This document shows positions 24,771 through 33,582 of a stretch of 64,000 nt of DNA, one piece after another (within the stretch, counting starts at the first letter, position 1; every line of letters begins with the position of its first letter). The notes under the pieces were generated by a model. It was not told the DNA's origin. It did not search any database and saw only the letters and a program-made list of their open reading frames with translations. The DNA comes from Hyphomicrobiales bacterium (lineage in GTDB: Bacteria > Pseudomonadota > Alphaproteobacteria > Rhizobiales > Devosiaceae). A program made the position numbers and the translations under genes. The stretch lies in contig UCAU01000022.1 of NCBI GenBank assembly GCA_900470445.1, forward strand, positions 41,977 to 105,976, in the 5' to 3' direction.

Positions 24771-25537
24771 ATGCTGGCGGCCGTCATGGTGATCCTCGCC
24801 CAGCGTGGCCAAACGGGCCGACCTAGGCCAGAAGCGGGTGTAGGCGATGAACTGGTAACTGATCTGGGACAATCTAGGCTTTTCGCACAGGGCGCGCGGC
24901 TCACGATCCTGTTGACCATTGCTGCCTTGGCTCTGGGCTTTGTCTATCCCTGCCCCTGGCCTTGGTGCGGAATTCCGCCAACAAAACACTGTCCACTGCC
25001 ATTGCCACCTAAACGCTGGTGTTTCGGGGCACCCCGCTATTAGTGCAGCTGTTCCTCATCTATTACGGACTGGCCCAGTTTGATCGGGTGCGCGAAAGTG
25101 TGGCCTGGCCTTGGCTGTCCAGCCCACTGGTCTGCGTTATTATTGCCTTCGTGCTGAATACGGCAGCCTATACGACCGAGATTTTCGCGGGCAGCCTCCG
25201 CCATATTCCGGTCGGCGAAATCGAAGCGGCGCGCTCGCTGGGCATGAGCCCATTTACGCTGGCACGGCGGATTTTGCTGCCGGCCATGTTCACGCGCTCG
25301 CTGCAGCTTTATGGTAATGAGACGATCATGATGATGCATGCAACCTCCCTCGCCAGCACGGTGACGTTGTTGGAGCTGACAGGGGTGGCGCGCAATATAT
25401 CGCTCAACAAATATGTGATGCTTGAACCCTATGTGGCGGCCGGCGCCATCTACCTGGCATTGTCGCTGTTGCTGGTCGGCGCGTTCCGCTACGCCGAATG
25501 GCGCTGGGCCAGCTATTTGCGGCGCGCACACAAATAG
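24771..25537 (+). pseudogene. Broken amino acid ABC permease (HisM/GlnP family)
   Basis: From 25013 the frame encodes the last two thirds of a polar amino acid permease: TLVFRGTPLLVQLFLIYYG, the EAA loop GEIEAARSLGMSPFTLARRILLP and the family C-terminus. The missing N-terminal part (FAQGARLTILLTIAALALGF) is in another frame just upstream (to about 24945). A frameshift near 24945-24960 and an in-frame TAA at 25010-25012, inside what would read LSTAIAT-stop-TLVFRG, break the gene. No binding protein or ATPase partner is adjacent. It is a relic of an amino acid transporter operon. Confidence 0.85.
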
Positions 25538-25587
25538 CGCACAGGGTGGCATCATGCTTGCGTGGGGGATCACACCTAACGGGACGC

Positions 25588-25605
25588 ATGCAAGAAAACT
25601 TGCAT
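25588..25605. promoter_or_regulatory. Perfect palindrome ATGCAAG-N4-CTTGCAT, candidate RpiR operator
   Basis: An 18-base perfect inverted repeat lies 58 bases upstream of the RpiR gene. A further AACTTGCAT half-site follows at about 25627-25635. Related TTGCA repeats recur before the next gene (26537-26585), which suggests that the RpiR protein controls both its own gene and the transporter. Confidence 0.65.
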
Positions 25606-25643
25606 ATAAAATTTCTCTTGCGCGTTAACTTGCATTATTCTAG

Positions 25644-25659
25644 CCTCCTTTCATGGAGG
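25644..25659 (+). promoter_or_regulatory. Ribosome site sequestered in a small hairpin
   Basis: CCTCC (25644-25648) pairs with GGAGG (25655-25659) across a six-base loop; the latter is the ribosome site of the ATG at 25664. A five-pair stem could dampen translation of the regulator. The effect is inferred from pairing only. Confidence 0.4.
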
Positions 25660-25663
25660 AGCA

Positions 25664-26500
25664 ATGTCGGTATTAGAGCGTGTCAAGGAAGTTGCAGAGG
25701 CGCTGACGCCAGCTGAACAATTGTTGATCAAACAGGTCATTTCCAGCCCGCGCGATATTGCCCTGGGTACTGCAAGTGAGCTTGCACAACGTATCGGTGT
25801 CCACGAGGCGACGGCATCGCGGCTAGCCAAGAAACTGGGCTATCCCAACTATGCCGGATTCCGCGCCGCGATCCAGGAAGAGTTCATCGTCCGCACCGAT
25901 CCGGCGACGCGCATCCGCAACACCTTGCAGCAGGCGAGCGACGCCGGACTGGTCAGCGATCTGGTCGGTCGCGAGATGGAGGCGCTTGCCGGGCTGCAGC
26001 GCTATATTGATGATGCACAGGTGATGGCCGCGGCACGAGCCCTGATCAAAGCGCGGCGCATCTACATATTTGCGCGCGGTAATGCCGAAGCACTGGCCGT
26101 GCTGATCGATCGTCGTCTCCGTCGGATGGGCTGTGACACCGTGATGCTGCATGGCGAGGGTCGCGACCTTGCCGAGCAAGTACTGGGCATGTCATCGGCC
26201 GATGCCATCGTTGGATTCGCCTTTCGGCGGCAACCTACACACTATTCCGCCTTGGTGAACCATGCTCGGGCCATGGGCGCTGCCTCGATTGTCATTTCCG
26301 GCAGCGTTGGCCCATCCCTGGTGCCGGCCGCAGATCACCTATTGTTCGCCCCCCGGACCGGATCGCAGGAGGCGTTCCAGACGCTCACCGTGCCCATGGC
26401 CATTTGCAACGCGCTCGTGCTGAGCATGGCTAAGGAAGACCCTAAGTCCTCGCTACAGCACCTCGAAGCTCTAGGGCAACTTATTGACGCCTTCGACTAG
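25664..26500 (+). CDS. RpiR/MurR-family regulator with SIS domain
   Basis: 278 residues. The N-terminal helix-turn-helix (about 30-65, with ASELAQRIGVHEATASRLAKKLG) is followed by a sugar isomerase (SIS) domain from about residue 125 (ARRIYIFARGNAEALA), which in this family binds phosphorylated sugars. It heads the cluster of binding protein, fused permease, ATPase and histidine phosphatase. Sensing of a sugar phosphate made or imported by that cluster is the obvious inference, supported by TTGCA palindromes upstream of both this gene and the next. Confidence 0.93.
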   Translation: MSVLERVKEVAEALTPAEQLLIKQVISSPRDIALGTASELAQRIGVHEATASRLAKKLGYPNYAGFRAAIQEEFIVRTDPATRIRNTLQQASDAGLVSDLVGREMEALAGLQRYIDDAQVMAAARALIKARRIYIFARGNAEALAVLIDRRLRRMGCDTVMLHGEGRDLAEQVLGMSSADAIVGFAFRRQPTHYSALVNHARAMGAASIVISGSVGPSLVPAADHLLFAPRTGSQEAFQTLTVPMAICNALVLSMAKEDPKSSLQHLEALGQLIDAFD

Positions 26501-26536
26501 CGACGTGCGATCGAGGAAATTTCGCACGTCTTATTT

Positions 26537-26585
26537 TTGCAAGTTCACATGCATGTTGCAAACATAATGCAACAACATGTGCATC
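26537..26585. promoter_or_regulatory. Cluster of TTGCA/TGCAA repeats, candidate RpiR operator region
   Basis: GTTGCA (26555-26560), seven bases, TGCAAC (26568-26573) form an inverted repeat. Further TTGCAAG (26538-26544), ATGCATG (26549-26555) and ATGTGCAT (26577-26584) elements flank it. It lies 40-90 bases upstream of the binding-protein gene and shares its core with the palindrome at 25588. Probable control site for the transporter genes. Confidence 0.6.
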
Positions 26586-26627
26586 CCAACAGGACGCCTG
26601 ACGCGTCCGTTCCTGAGGAGGAAATAG

Positions 26628-27755
26628 ATGGACCACAAGACGCTACTGCTCTCGACCGCCTTCATGGCGCTCGCCCTTCCCGCTTCCGCCCAGCCCCTGG
26701 CCGCGCTCGACGCGATGACGCCGGAAGAGCTACTGCCGCTCGCCCAGGCTGAGGGTACGGTGACAGTTTACGCTTTCACGAGCCGCATCGCTGCCGTGGA
26801 AACCGCTTTCGAAGCCGCCTATCCCGGCATCGACATGATCAGCCATGACATGTCCTCGACCGAACAGATCACCCGGATCAAGGCCGAAGCCAGTGCCGGC
26901 ATCGCCAGTGTCGACGTGGTTTACATTTCCGATGCGCCCGTTGTGTTCACGGAGCTTCTTGGACCGGGTCTTGTGACCCAATATGTCCCACCGCGCGTTG
27001 TCTCCCTGCTTGACGACAGCGAGAAGAACCCGCTGCTGGCCCAGCGGCTGTCGACCAAGGTGCTGATGTATAACGAGGACGCCAATCCTGATGGTCCCCC
27101 GGTCGACAACCTCTGGCAACTCACCACGCCGGACTGGACCGGCCGCGTCATCATGGTGGATCCCCTTCAGCGCGGCGACTATCTCGACTTGATGACGGAA
27201 ATCGTGTTGCGCGCTGACGAGATGGCGACCGCCTATGAAGCGGAGTTCGGCCAGCCCATCGTGCTCGACGATGGCGTCGAGAATGCCGGCCAGCAATTCA
27301 TCGTCGATCTGTTCGAGAACGACCTTATCCTCGTCTCCTCGACCGACGACGTAAATGCGGCCATTGGCCTAAAAGGTCAGGACAATCCCCCGGTCGGTTT
27401 CACCTCCTATTCGGACCGCCGTGACAATGAAGACGAGGGCTGGGCCCTGCAGGTGGCTAATGAAGTTGTGCCGGCCAATGGCATCATCTTCCCGGCGGTG
27501 CTTGCCGTATCCGCGACCGCGACCCACCCGGCCGCCGCCCGACTTGCCATCGACTTTTTGATGGGCGACGCGAGTGAAACCGGCGGCGATGGTTTCAAGC
27601 CGTTCTACGTGGCCGGCGACTACGCCACCCGCAGCGACATTGTCAGCCATCCCGATGCCGTGCCGCTGGCAGACTTCGCGGCTTGGTCAATCAATCCGGC
27701 GGCAACAGCTCAGATTCGCCAGGACGTTGGCGATCTGGTCCTGTCGCTGCAGTAA
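26628..27755 (+). CDS. ABC transporter binding protein, FbpA/AfuA-like (family 1/6 type)
   Basis: 375 residues with a signal peptide (about 1-22, ending ASA) and GAGGAGG before the ATG. After it, EGTVTVYAFTSRIAAVETAFEAAYPGID resembles the opening of ferric, thiamine, 2-aminoethylphosphonate and hexose-phosphate binding proteins of the FbpA superfamily. The AfuA proteins in this group bind sugar phosphates. Context (RpiR regulator upstream, histidine phosphatase downstream) points to a phosphorylated ligand and away from iron, but the iron-type ligands cannot be excluded from sequence. Confidence 0.88.
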   Translation: MDHKTLLLSTAFMALALPASAQPLAALDAMTPEELLPLAQAEGTVTVYAFTSRIAAVETAFEAAYPGIDMISHDMSSTEQITRIKAEASAGIASVDVVYISDAPVVFTELLGPGLVTQYVPPRVVSLLDDSEKNPLLAQRLSTKVLMYNEDANPDGPPVDNLWQLTTPDWTGRVIMVDPLQRGDYLDLMTEIVLRADEMATAYEAEFGQPIVLDDGVENAGQQFIVDLFENDLILVSSTDDVNAAIGLKGQDNPPVGFTSYSDRRDNEDEGWALQVANEVVPANGIIFPAVLAVSATATHPAAARLAIDFLMGDASETGGDGFKPFYVAGDYATRSDIVSHPDAVPLADFAAWSINPAATAQIRQDVGDLVLSLQ

Positions 27756-27768
27756 ACTTCGTTGCAAC

Positions 27769-27792
27769 GGCTCCCGGCCCTTGCCGGGAGCC
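27769..27792 (+). terminator. GC hairpin between binding-protein and permease genes
   Basis: GGCTCCCGGC, loop CCTT, GCCGGGAGCC: a perfect 10-base-pair stem 13 bases after the binding-protein stop, without a T-run. Same position and shape as the hairpins at 3761 and 10999. Confidence 0.65.
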
Positions 27793-27809
27793 CACAGGAC
27801 CATTCCCAT

Positions 27810-29555
27810 ATGTCCATCGCTCCGGCCCGCTCTATGGCGCGACCATTCCCGATCAATGGGCGCCTGGCGCTCAAACTCTTCGTTCTTGCCATTCTAGGTG
27901 TGCTGGTCGCGGCGCCGCTATTGCGCATCCTGGCTGACACACTGGACCCTGACGCTATTGTGGCGTGGAGCGATGTCACCAGCGGACGGCTATCGCGCAA
28001 CCTGCTCTGGCTGCCGCTCAGCAATACGCTCATTCTGGGCGTCGGCGTCGCCTGTGGTTGTGTGCTGATTGGCGGCTTTCTTGCCTGGCTTGTGGTGATG
28101 ACCGACGTGCCGTTCCGGCGCACCATCGGGCTGATGTCCACTTTGCCTTTCATGATCCCCAGTTTCGCCACCTCGCTGGCTTGGGGCTCCCTGTTCCGTA
28201 ATTCCCGCGTCGGTGGCCAGGCTGGGTTTCTGGAGGGCCTGGGTCTCACCATTCCGGACTGGCTGGCCTGGGGCATGGTGCCAACGCTGATCGTGCTGAT
28301 CGCCCACTATTATTCGTTGGCTTTCACGGTCATTGCTGCGGCGCTCGCCACAATCAACTCCGACCTGGTCGAAGCCGCACAAATGGCCGGGGCTAAGCGC
28401 GCCCGTATCCTGCTCGGTATTGTGCTGCCCGTCGCCCTGCCGGCGGTTGTAGCCGGCGCCTCCCTGACCTTCGCCGGCGCGGTGTCCAATTTCGCCGCCC
28501 CGGCTTTGCTTGGCCTGCCAGTGCGCATGCAGACCATGGCGACGCGCCTTTACGGTCTTATCGAAGTTGGCCAGACCGCGCGTGGCTATGTGATCGCCAT
28601 CCTGCTGATCGTGGTCTCCGCCTTGTTCCTGTGGCTGGGCAATAAGGTCATTTCCGGACGTCGGTCCTATGCCACCATCACGGGCAAGGGCGGCCGGGCC
28701 AAGCGGTTCGAGCTGCGCGCCGCGCGCCTGCCACTGCTGGCAATCGCCGGACTGATCTGTCTCGTGACCACTGTCGTGCCGGTCGTGATCCTCTTCGCCT
28801 CGTCGCTCGCGCCGGCCTCGTCCGCCCTGTTTTCGAACTGGACACTGCACTATTGGACCGGTCTCTCCAATCCCTCGATCGCACAGGGTCAGGCCGGCAT
28901 CTGGTCTAATCCGTTCATCATCTCCGCAACGGGATTAACGATTGGGCTGGGCATAGCCGTGGCGATCACGACCACTATCATTGGCCTCATCGTCGCTTTC
29001 GTGCTGGCACGCGATGGCAAGGGCCCGCTGGCCGGGATCATCAACCAAATCAGCTTCCTGCCGCTGCTCGTACCTGGCATCGCCTTCGGTGCGGCATATA
29101 TCGCGCTATTCGGTGCTCCGATGGGCCCCTTCCCCGCCCTCTACGGCACGTTCCCGCTCCTACTTCTTGCCGGCACGGCCTACCTTTTGCCCTTCTCGGT
29201 ACAGACCGGTCGTGCCGTGATCCAGCAAGTCTCCGGCGATCTCGATGAAAGCGCCCGCATGACCGGCGCCGGTTTCCTTCGGCGCCTAACGGCGATAACC
29301 GTGCCGTTGGCCAGCCGCGGTCTGGCGGCGGGTGGATTGATTGTCTTCGTTAAAATCATGCGCGACCTATCGCTGGTGGTCCTGCTGTTTACGCCAACCA
29401 CACCGCTCCTTTCCGTGCTGGCCTATCGCTACGCCTCGGAAGGGTTCACCCAATTCGCCAATGCCATAACCGTCGTGATCCTCGTGATCTCGATTGCGGC
29501 GACCCTGCTGGCCAACCAGTTGCAGGCCAAGTCGCAGCCCTGGCTCAAATCGTAA
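27810..29555 (+). CDS. Fused ABC transporter permease (FbpB/AfuB type, two MetI domains)
   Basis: 581 residues from ATG 27810, with about 12 membrane segments in two halves. Each half has an EAA loop: VEAAQMAGAKRARILLGIVLP (about 186-206) and DESARMTGAGFLRRLTAITVP (near residue 480). Such fused permeases occur in ferric, thiamine and AfuB-type importers. It forms the whole channel with one ATPase dimer. An earlier in-frame start at 27762 lies inside the hairpin region and is unlikely. Confidence 0.92.
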   Translation: MSIAPARSMARPFPINGRLALKLFVLAILGVLVAAPLLRILADTLDPDAIVAWSDVTSGRLSRNLLWLPLSNTLILGVGVACGCVLIGGFLAWLVVMTDVPFRRTIGLMSTLPFMIPSFATSLAWGSLFRNSRVGGQAGFLEGLGLTIPDWLAWGMVPTLIVLIAHYYSLAFTVIAAALATINSDLVEAAQMAGAKRARILLGIVLPVALPAVVAGASLTFAGAVSNFAAPALLGLPVRMQTMATRLYGLIEVGQTARGYVIAILLIVVSALFLWLGNKVISGRRSYATITGKGGRAKRFELRAARLPLLAIAGLICLVTTVVPVVILFASSLAPASSALFSNWTLHYWTGLSNPSIAQGQAGIWSNPFIISATGLTIGLGIAVAITTTIIGLIVAFVLARDGKGPLAGIINQISFLPLLVPGIAFGAAYIALFGAPMGPFPALYGTFPLLLLAGTAYLLPFSVQTGRAVIQQVSGDLDESARMTGAGFLRRLTAITVPLASRGLAAGGLIVFVKIMRDLSLVVLLFTPTTPLLSVLAYRYASEGFTQFANAITVVILVISIAATLLANQLQAKSQPWLKS

Positions 29556-29564
29556 GATACCAAC

Positions 29565-30599
29565 ATGATCCGTATCGACAATCTCACCAAATCCTTCGGC
29601 GCCTTTCAGGCCGTCGACCACATTTCCCTTTCTGTGCCGCAAGGTTCCTTCCTCGTGCTAGTCGGGCCCTCCGGCTGCGGCAAATCCACCATGCTGCGTA
29701 TGCTGGCTGGGCTTGAGCTACCCAGTGGCGGACAGGTCCAATTCGGCGAGGACACTGTGTCCGATGGTGACCGCGGCTGGATGATCGACCCAACCAGACG
29801 CAATGCGGGCCTGGTGTTTCAATCCTACGCGCTCTGGCCGCATATGACGGTGGCCGGCAATGTCGATTGGCCGCTCAAGATCGCCGGCATCAGCAAGCCA
29901 GAGCGCAAAGCTCGGGTTGCCGACGTGCTCGGCATGCTGGGCATTGAGGCGCTGGCTGCCCGTTATCCCAACGAAATCTCGGGCGGCCAGCAGCAGCGTG
30001 TCGCCATCGCTCGGATGATCGCCCCACGACCAGCCATCCTGCTGTTTGACGAACCTTTGTCCAATCTCGACGCCAAGCTGCGCGTTGAGATGCGCACGGA
30101 ATTGTTGCGCGTGCACCGCGCCACCGGAGCAACCTCCGTCTACGTCACCCATGACCAGGTTGAGGCCATGACCATGGCGACCCATGTCGCGGTACTCAAC
30201 GGCGGGAAAGTCGAACAGTTCGGCTCACCGGAGGATCTGGTGCGCAACCCTGCCACTGCCTTTGTCGCTACCTTTGTCGGCACACCGCCGGCCAATCTGA
30301 TACCGGTATCGTCACTGCCACGCGAACGCGCCGCGGACCTGCCGGCGGATGCGCTGGCGATGTATCGCCCCGAAGACCTCATCGCCAGCGCCGAGCCCTC
30401 GGCGGCTAGCATGGCCTTCGACTTTGCCGAGGCCAGTCCCGTGGCCGGACGCACTATGCTGACTGGCACGCAGGGAGCGCTTCGGCTCACTGCCGTGGTC
30501 GACGCCGCGCCACGTCGGCAGGTCGGAGACAAGGTTCATTTCACCGTGCCGAAGATCCCTGCCGCGCTATTCGCGCAAAATGGGGAGCGACTGTCGTGA
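29565..30599 (+). CDS. ABC transporter ATP-binding protein (FbpC/AfuC/PotA type)
   Basis: 344 residues. Walker [10 protein letters not shown] (about 36-44), signature ISGGQQQRVAIAR, Walker [13 protein letters not shown] and [13 protein letters not shown] are intact, followed by a C-terminal TOBE-like domain. The ATG has only a weak ribosome site nine bases after the permease stop. The gene overlaps the phosphatase gene by four bases (GTGA). Confidence 0.94.
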   Translation: MIRIDNLTKSFGAFQAVDHISLSVPQGSFLVLVGPSGCGKSTMLRMLAGLELPSGGQVQFGEDTVSDGDRGWMIDPTRRNAGLVFQSYALWPHMTVAGNVDWPLKIAGISKPERKARVADVLGMLGIEALAARYPNEISGGQQQRVAIARMIAPRPAILLFDEPLSNLDAKLRVEMRTELLRVHRATGATSVYVTHDQVEAMTMATHVAVLNGGKVEQFGSPEDLVRNPATAFVATFVGTPPANLIPVSSLPRERAADLPADALAMYRPEDLIASAEPSAASMAFDFAEASPVAGRTMLTGTQGALRLTAVVDAAPRRQVGDKVHFTVPKIPAALFAQNGERLS

Positions 30600-31198
30600 A
30601 ACGCTTGCTGCTGGTGCGCCATGGCGAGTCCGAATGGAATGCCGCTCGCCGATTGCAAGGACAGGCCGATATCGGGCTGTCCGAAACGGGCGAGGCACAG
30701 GCCGTATCGCTCGCGCCGACCATCGCAAAACTGGCTCCCGACCGGGTTATTACCTCCGACCTGCGTCGCGCGCGCAGGACCGCTGACTTGCTGGGCTTTC
30801 CCGAGGCTGTCAAAGAACCAGGCCTGCGTGAAGTCGATGTGGGCGCATGGACGGGTCGTGAGATCGAAACGATCATTGCCGATGAGCCAGACGCCTATCG
30901 TGCCTGGCGCGCCGGCACTTTTGCGCCAGAAGGGGGAGAAGACTGGGAAAGCTTCGCAACGCGCACTGCTACGGCGACCAAGGCCGCTTTCGAGAATGCG
31001 AACCGATTGCTCGTCGTGTGCCACGGCGGTGTTATCCGCGCTTTGCTGCAGACGTTCCTGGACCTGCCACCCAGACGGATCATCCCTGTTGGGCCGGCTA
31101 GTCTGACCATCCTTGCCAGCAAACCGAATGAAGACGAGATGCGTCTCGAAGTTTTCAACTTTACCCCCGGTGGCCTGGTTCTCGACGCGCCTGACTAA
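30596..31198 (+). CDS. Histidine phosphatase (phosphoglycerate mutase-like) family protein
   Basis: 200 residues starting with GTG at 30596, overlapping the ATPase stop. The catalytic RHG motif is at 8-10 (LLVRHGESEWN), and the second histidine is in LLVVCHGGVIRAL (near 142). These enzymes remove phosphate from small molecules through a phosphohistidine. There is no signal peptide, so it acts in the cytoplasm. Tight coupling to the importer suggests it dephosphorylates the imported compound or its product (inference). Confidence 0.92.
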   Translation: MKRLLLVRHGESEWNAARRLQGQADIGLSETGEAQAVSLAPTIAKLAPDRVITSDLRRARRTADLLGFPEAVKEPGLREVDVGAWTGREIETIIADEPDAYRAWRAGTFAPEGGEDWESFATRTATATKAAFENANRLLVVCHGGVIRALLQTFLDLPPRRIIPVGPASLTILASKPNEDEMRLEVFNFTPGGLVLDAPD

Positions 31199-31779
31199 AG
31201 GGCCGGCTACTGCGCGCTCTTGGCGTGTGACTTCCGCTCCTAAAGGACAGGCCGTTGAAAGTGCGTCGCCCCAATGGCTGGCACGCAGGTTGCTACTTAG
31301 CCAAGATATTGACCCGCTCAGTGAGCGCCTCGGTCGCTATGCGTGGGCGCGGTCTGCTAACGTCAACGACCAGGGCTGATTGCGGACGGGCAGTTCTGGG
31401 GTGGACACTCGACGGCCGACTCTTGTCGGGTGGAAACCATTCACCGCCCCCGCTCCCGGTGGTTTAGATTTTGCAGACACCTTTTGCGGCCGACCGGAGG
31501 GTGTTTCGAAGCTCAGGTTTTCGGGGCCTCTGGTTGAGCCGCAGAGCGTCATCTATTGGCTGAAAGCTGCGATTCCCCCTTAAACTCGCAATGTCAATTT
31601 TTGACCTCGTTTACGATCCGGCGGCTTTTGGGCATAATCCGACAAAGCAGTAACTCGGGGGCCGCCCTTAGGAGATTTTCCGCGATGTCCGAACAATGGA
31701 GACGGATGGTCGACAGCGATTTTTCTGCCTCTGGCCATGAGGCAATCGCGATAGAAAATTGGTGTGAGGTCACCATCGG
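31199..31779. other. Intergenic stretch, no supported gene
   Basis: About 580 bases between the phosphatase and a LuxR-type gene. Several short open frames are present on both strands; none resembles a known protein. It may contain the remains of a deleted gene, but I see no clear match. Confidence 0.5.
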
Positions 31780-32868
31780 ATGACTGTTCTTGACCGCATT
31801 TACGAGGCTGCGTTCGTACCCGAACTATGGGCGGGTGTGCTGGAGGATATTGCCCGGGCCGGCGGCGCCAACTCGGGCGCCATGTTGATCATCGACCAGA
31901 AATTACCGCCGCTATTCGCGGCAACGCCGAACGTGGTGGATACGCTCACCGAATTTGCTGAAACACCTTTCTGGTATGAAAATCCGCCCGCTCATCGGCT
32001 GCGTAAACTGCAGTATTCTGGCTTTCTTGAGCGCGCGAATTTTTTCTATGACCATGAGCGCAACGGAGATAATCCGTATCACCACAATATGGAAAAGATC
32101 GGTGCCGACTGGCAGGTGGGCTCGGTGGTGGATATGGCCGGTGGCGAGATGGCGCTCTTCACCTTCGAGCGCCAGAGTGGTCTGCCGGATTTCGGACCGC
32201 AGGAACTGGCGTTGCTCGACGGCCTTCGCCCCCATCTTGCACGGGCGGCCCTGATGGCCTCACGGCTTAAGCTTGAGCGCGCCGAAGCCAGCGTCGCTAC
32301 CATGAATGCACTGCAAATTCCGGCTTGCGTGATCGGAGATTCGGGCGTCGTCATCTCAGCTAATGCTCTGTTTGAACGATTGGGGGATGTTCTGCGTCCT
32401 GCCGCATTTGGGCGTCTCGCGGCACGGGATCGCGTGATCGACAGGATGCTTCAGGCGGCCCTTGCCGCGCCGGAACGCCCCACAGCGCCCCAGATCCGAT
32501 CATTCCCCATACGGCTGGCGGAGAATGACCGGGCCGTCGTCATCCATGTGATTCCGCTTCATCGGGCTTCCCGCGATATTTTCGATCGCAGCGCCGCCGT
32601 GGTTGCTGTCACCGGCTACGCTGTGGATAGTAACCTGCCGTCGGACACCGTCTTGCGCGGATTATTCGATCTGTCTGCGGCGGAAGCCGGCATTGCCGGC
32701 GATCTGTCTGCTGGACACACTGTCAAGGAGATAGCTGCGCGGCGCGGCATTTCCGTGGCCACGGCGCGCACGCACCTGGCGCAGATATTTCGCAAGACCG
32801 GCACCGGGCAGCAAGGACAATTGATCGCCCTGCTTAAAGGCATCAGCGGCTATTCAGGTTGGACGTAG
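31780..32868 (+). CDS. LuxR-type HTH transcriptional regulator with unrecognised sensory N-terminus
   Basis: 362 residues. The C-terminal 65 residues form a LuxR-type helix-turn-helix (LSAAEAGIAGDLSAGHTVKEIA, then GISVATARTHLAQIFRKTGT). The N-terminal 290 residues show no family I recognise; the central part may be PAS-like. Such orphan LuxR proteins are common in Hyphomicrobiales. No neighbour gives a target. Confidence 0.85.
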   Translation: MTVLDRIYEAAFVPELWAGVLEDIARAGGANSGAMLIIDQKLPPLFAATPNVVDTLTEFAETPFWYENPPAHRLRKLQYSGFLERANFFYDHERNGDNPYHHNMEKIGADWQVGSVVDMAGGEMALFTFERQSGLPDFGPQELALLDGLRPHLARAALMASRLKLERAEASVATMNALQIPACVIGDSGVVISANALFERLGDVLRPAAFGRLAARDRVIDRMLQAALAAPERPTAPQIRSFPIRLAENDRAVVIHVIPLHRASRDIFDRSAAVVAVTGYAVDSNLPSDTVLRGLFDLSAAEAGIAGDLSAGHTVKEIAARRGISVATARTHLAQIFRKTGTGQQGQLIALLKGISGYSGWT

Positions 32869-33031
32869 CGTGCTCAACATGCTCAGCGCATGTCCGCTAG
32901 TTGATATGATGGATGCGCTGCTACTCACCTTCTCCGATTTTCCTGCCAGCCACCCGGCAGGACTATAGCAAGGACTCTGTCAGCAAGTTGTATTGTCCTG
33001 CACTCGGCTATGCTACCGCAGTCTCGAGAAC

Positions 33032-33571
33032 TTAGTTGCTGAGCTCAACGGAGCGGTTGGAAGCGACCAAGAAGCCGGTGAGCGACACCGTCAGTTCGAT
33101 TGGCTGGCCGACGTCGGCGCTTGCACCTGATATGGTCATGGCCTTGCCGGCACGCATGGCGCTGATCTGACTAGCAGAAAAGACCAACGGTACAATGCAA
33201 CCGCTGGCAATGCAGGTCAGGAAAGGACGGGCGGTGCCGAGAGGATTGGCGTCGACCTTAAGCGTAATGCCGTCCGAGAGGCGCAGACCGAAAGGCAATA
33301 AAAGTATGCCTTCGATCTGGTCTAGAGCGGGGGTAGCTAGTTCAACGGCCAGAACACGTTCGCCGCTGCCGGTATCGGCCAGTGATTGGGACAGGGCACA
33401 GAGTTTCTCGGTGTTGACCATCCGGCAGGATACCGTCCAGTCGCCGTGTTCCTCATTGAGCGATGCAGCACCTCCCGGCAGGCCCGATGGTGCGGAAACC
33501 TCCTGGGCCAGCGCGCTGCCGATACACAGGGCACCCATAAAGGCGAAGGGCAGGACGATCTTTTTGAGCAT
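33032..33571 (-). CDS. Invasion-associated locus B (IalB) family protein
   Basis: 179 residues from ATG 33571, with a signal peptide ending GSALA. The mature protein has the IalB pattern HGDWTVSCRMVN...CALSQSL with paired cysteines, and later FLTCIASGCIVPL. IalB-like proteins are periplasmic, common in alphaproteobacteria, and linked to host interaction or stress; the molecular role is not known. It follows the heme-type unit by only 11 bases and may be cotranscribed. Confidence 0.88.
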   Translation of the reverse strand: MLKKIVLPFAFMGALCIGSALAQEVSAPSGLPGGAASLNEEHGDWTVSCRMVNTEKLCALSQSLADTGSGERVLAVELATPALDQIEGILLLPFGLRLSDGITLKVDANPLGTARPFLTCIASGCIVPLVFSASQISAMRAGKAMTISGASADVGQPIELTVSLTGFLVASNRSVELSN

Positions 33572-33582
33572 ACTGGGTTCTT

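Noticed and set aside
26628..30599. Ferric iron importer (FbpABC) as the name for this transporter
   Set aside because: The SIS-domain regulator and coupled phosphatase fit a phosphorylated ligand better; left as AfuABC-like with the iron option noted.
31337..31583. Overlapping short frames on both strands after the phosphatase gene
   Set aside because: No ribosome site or similarity; probably non-coding.
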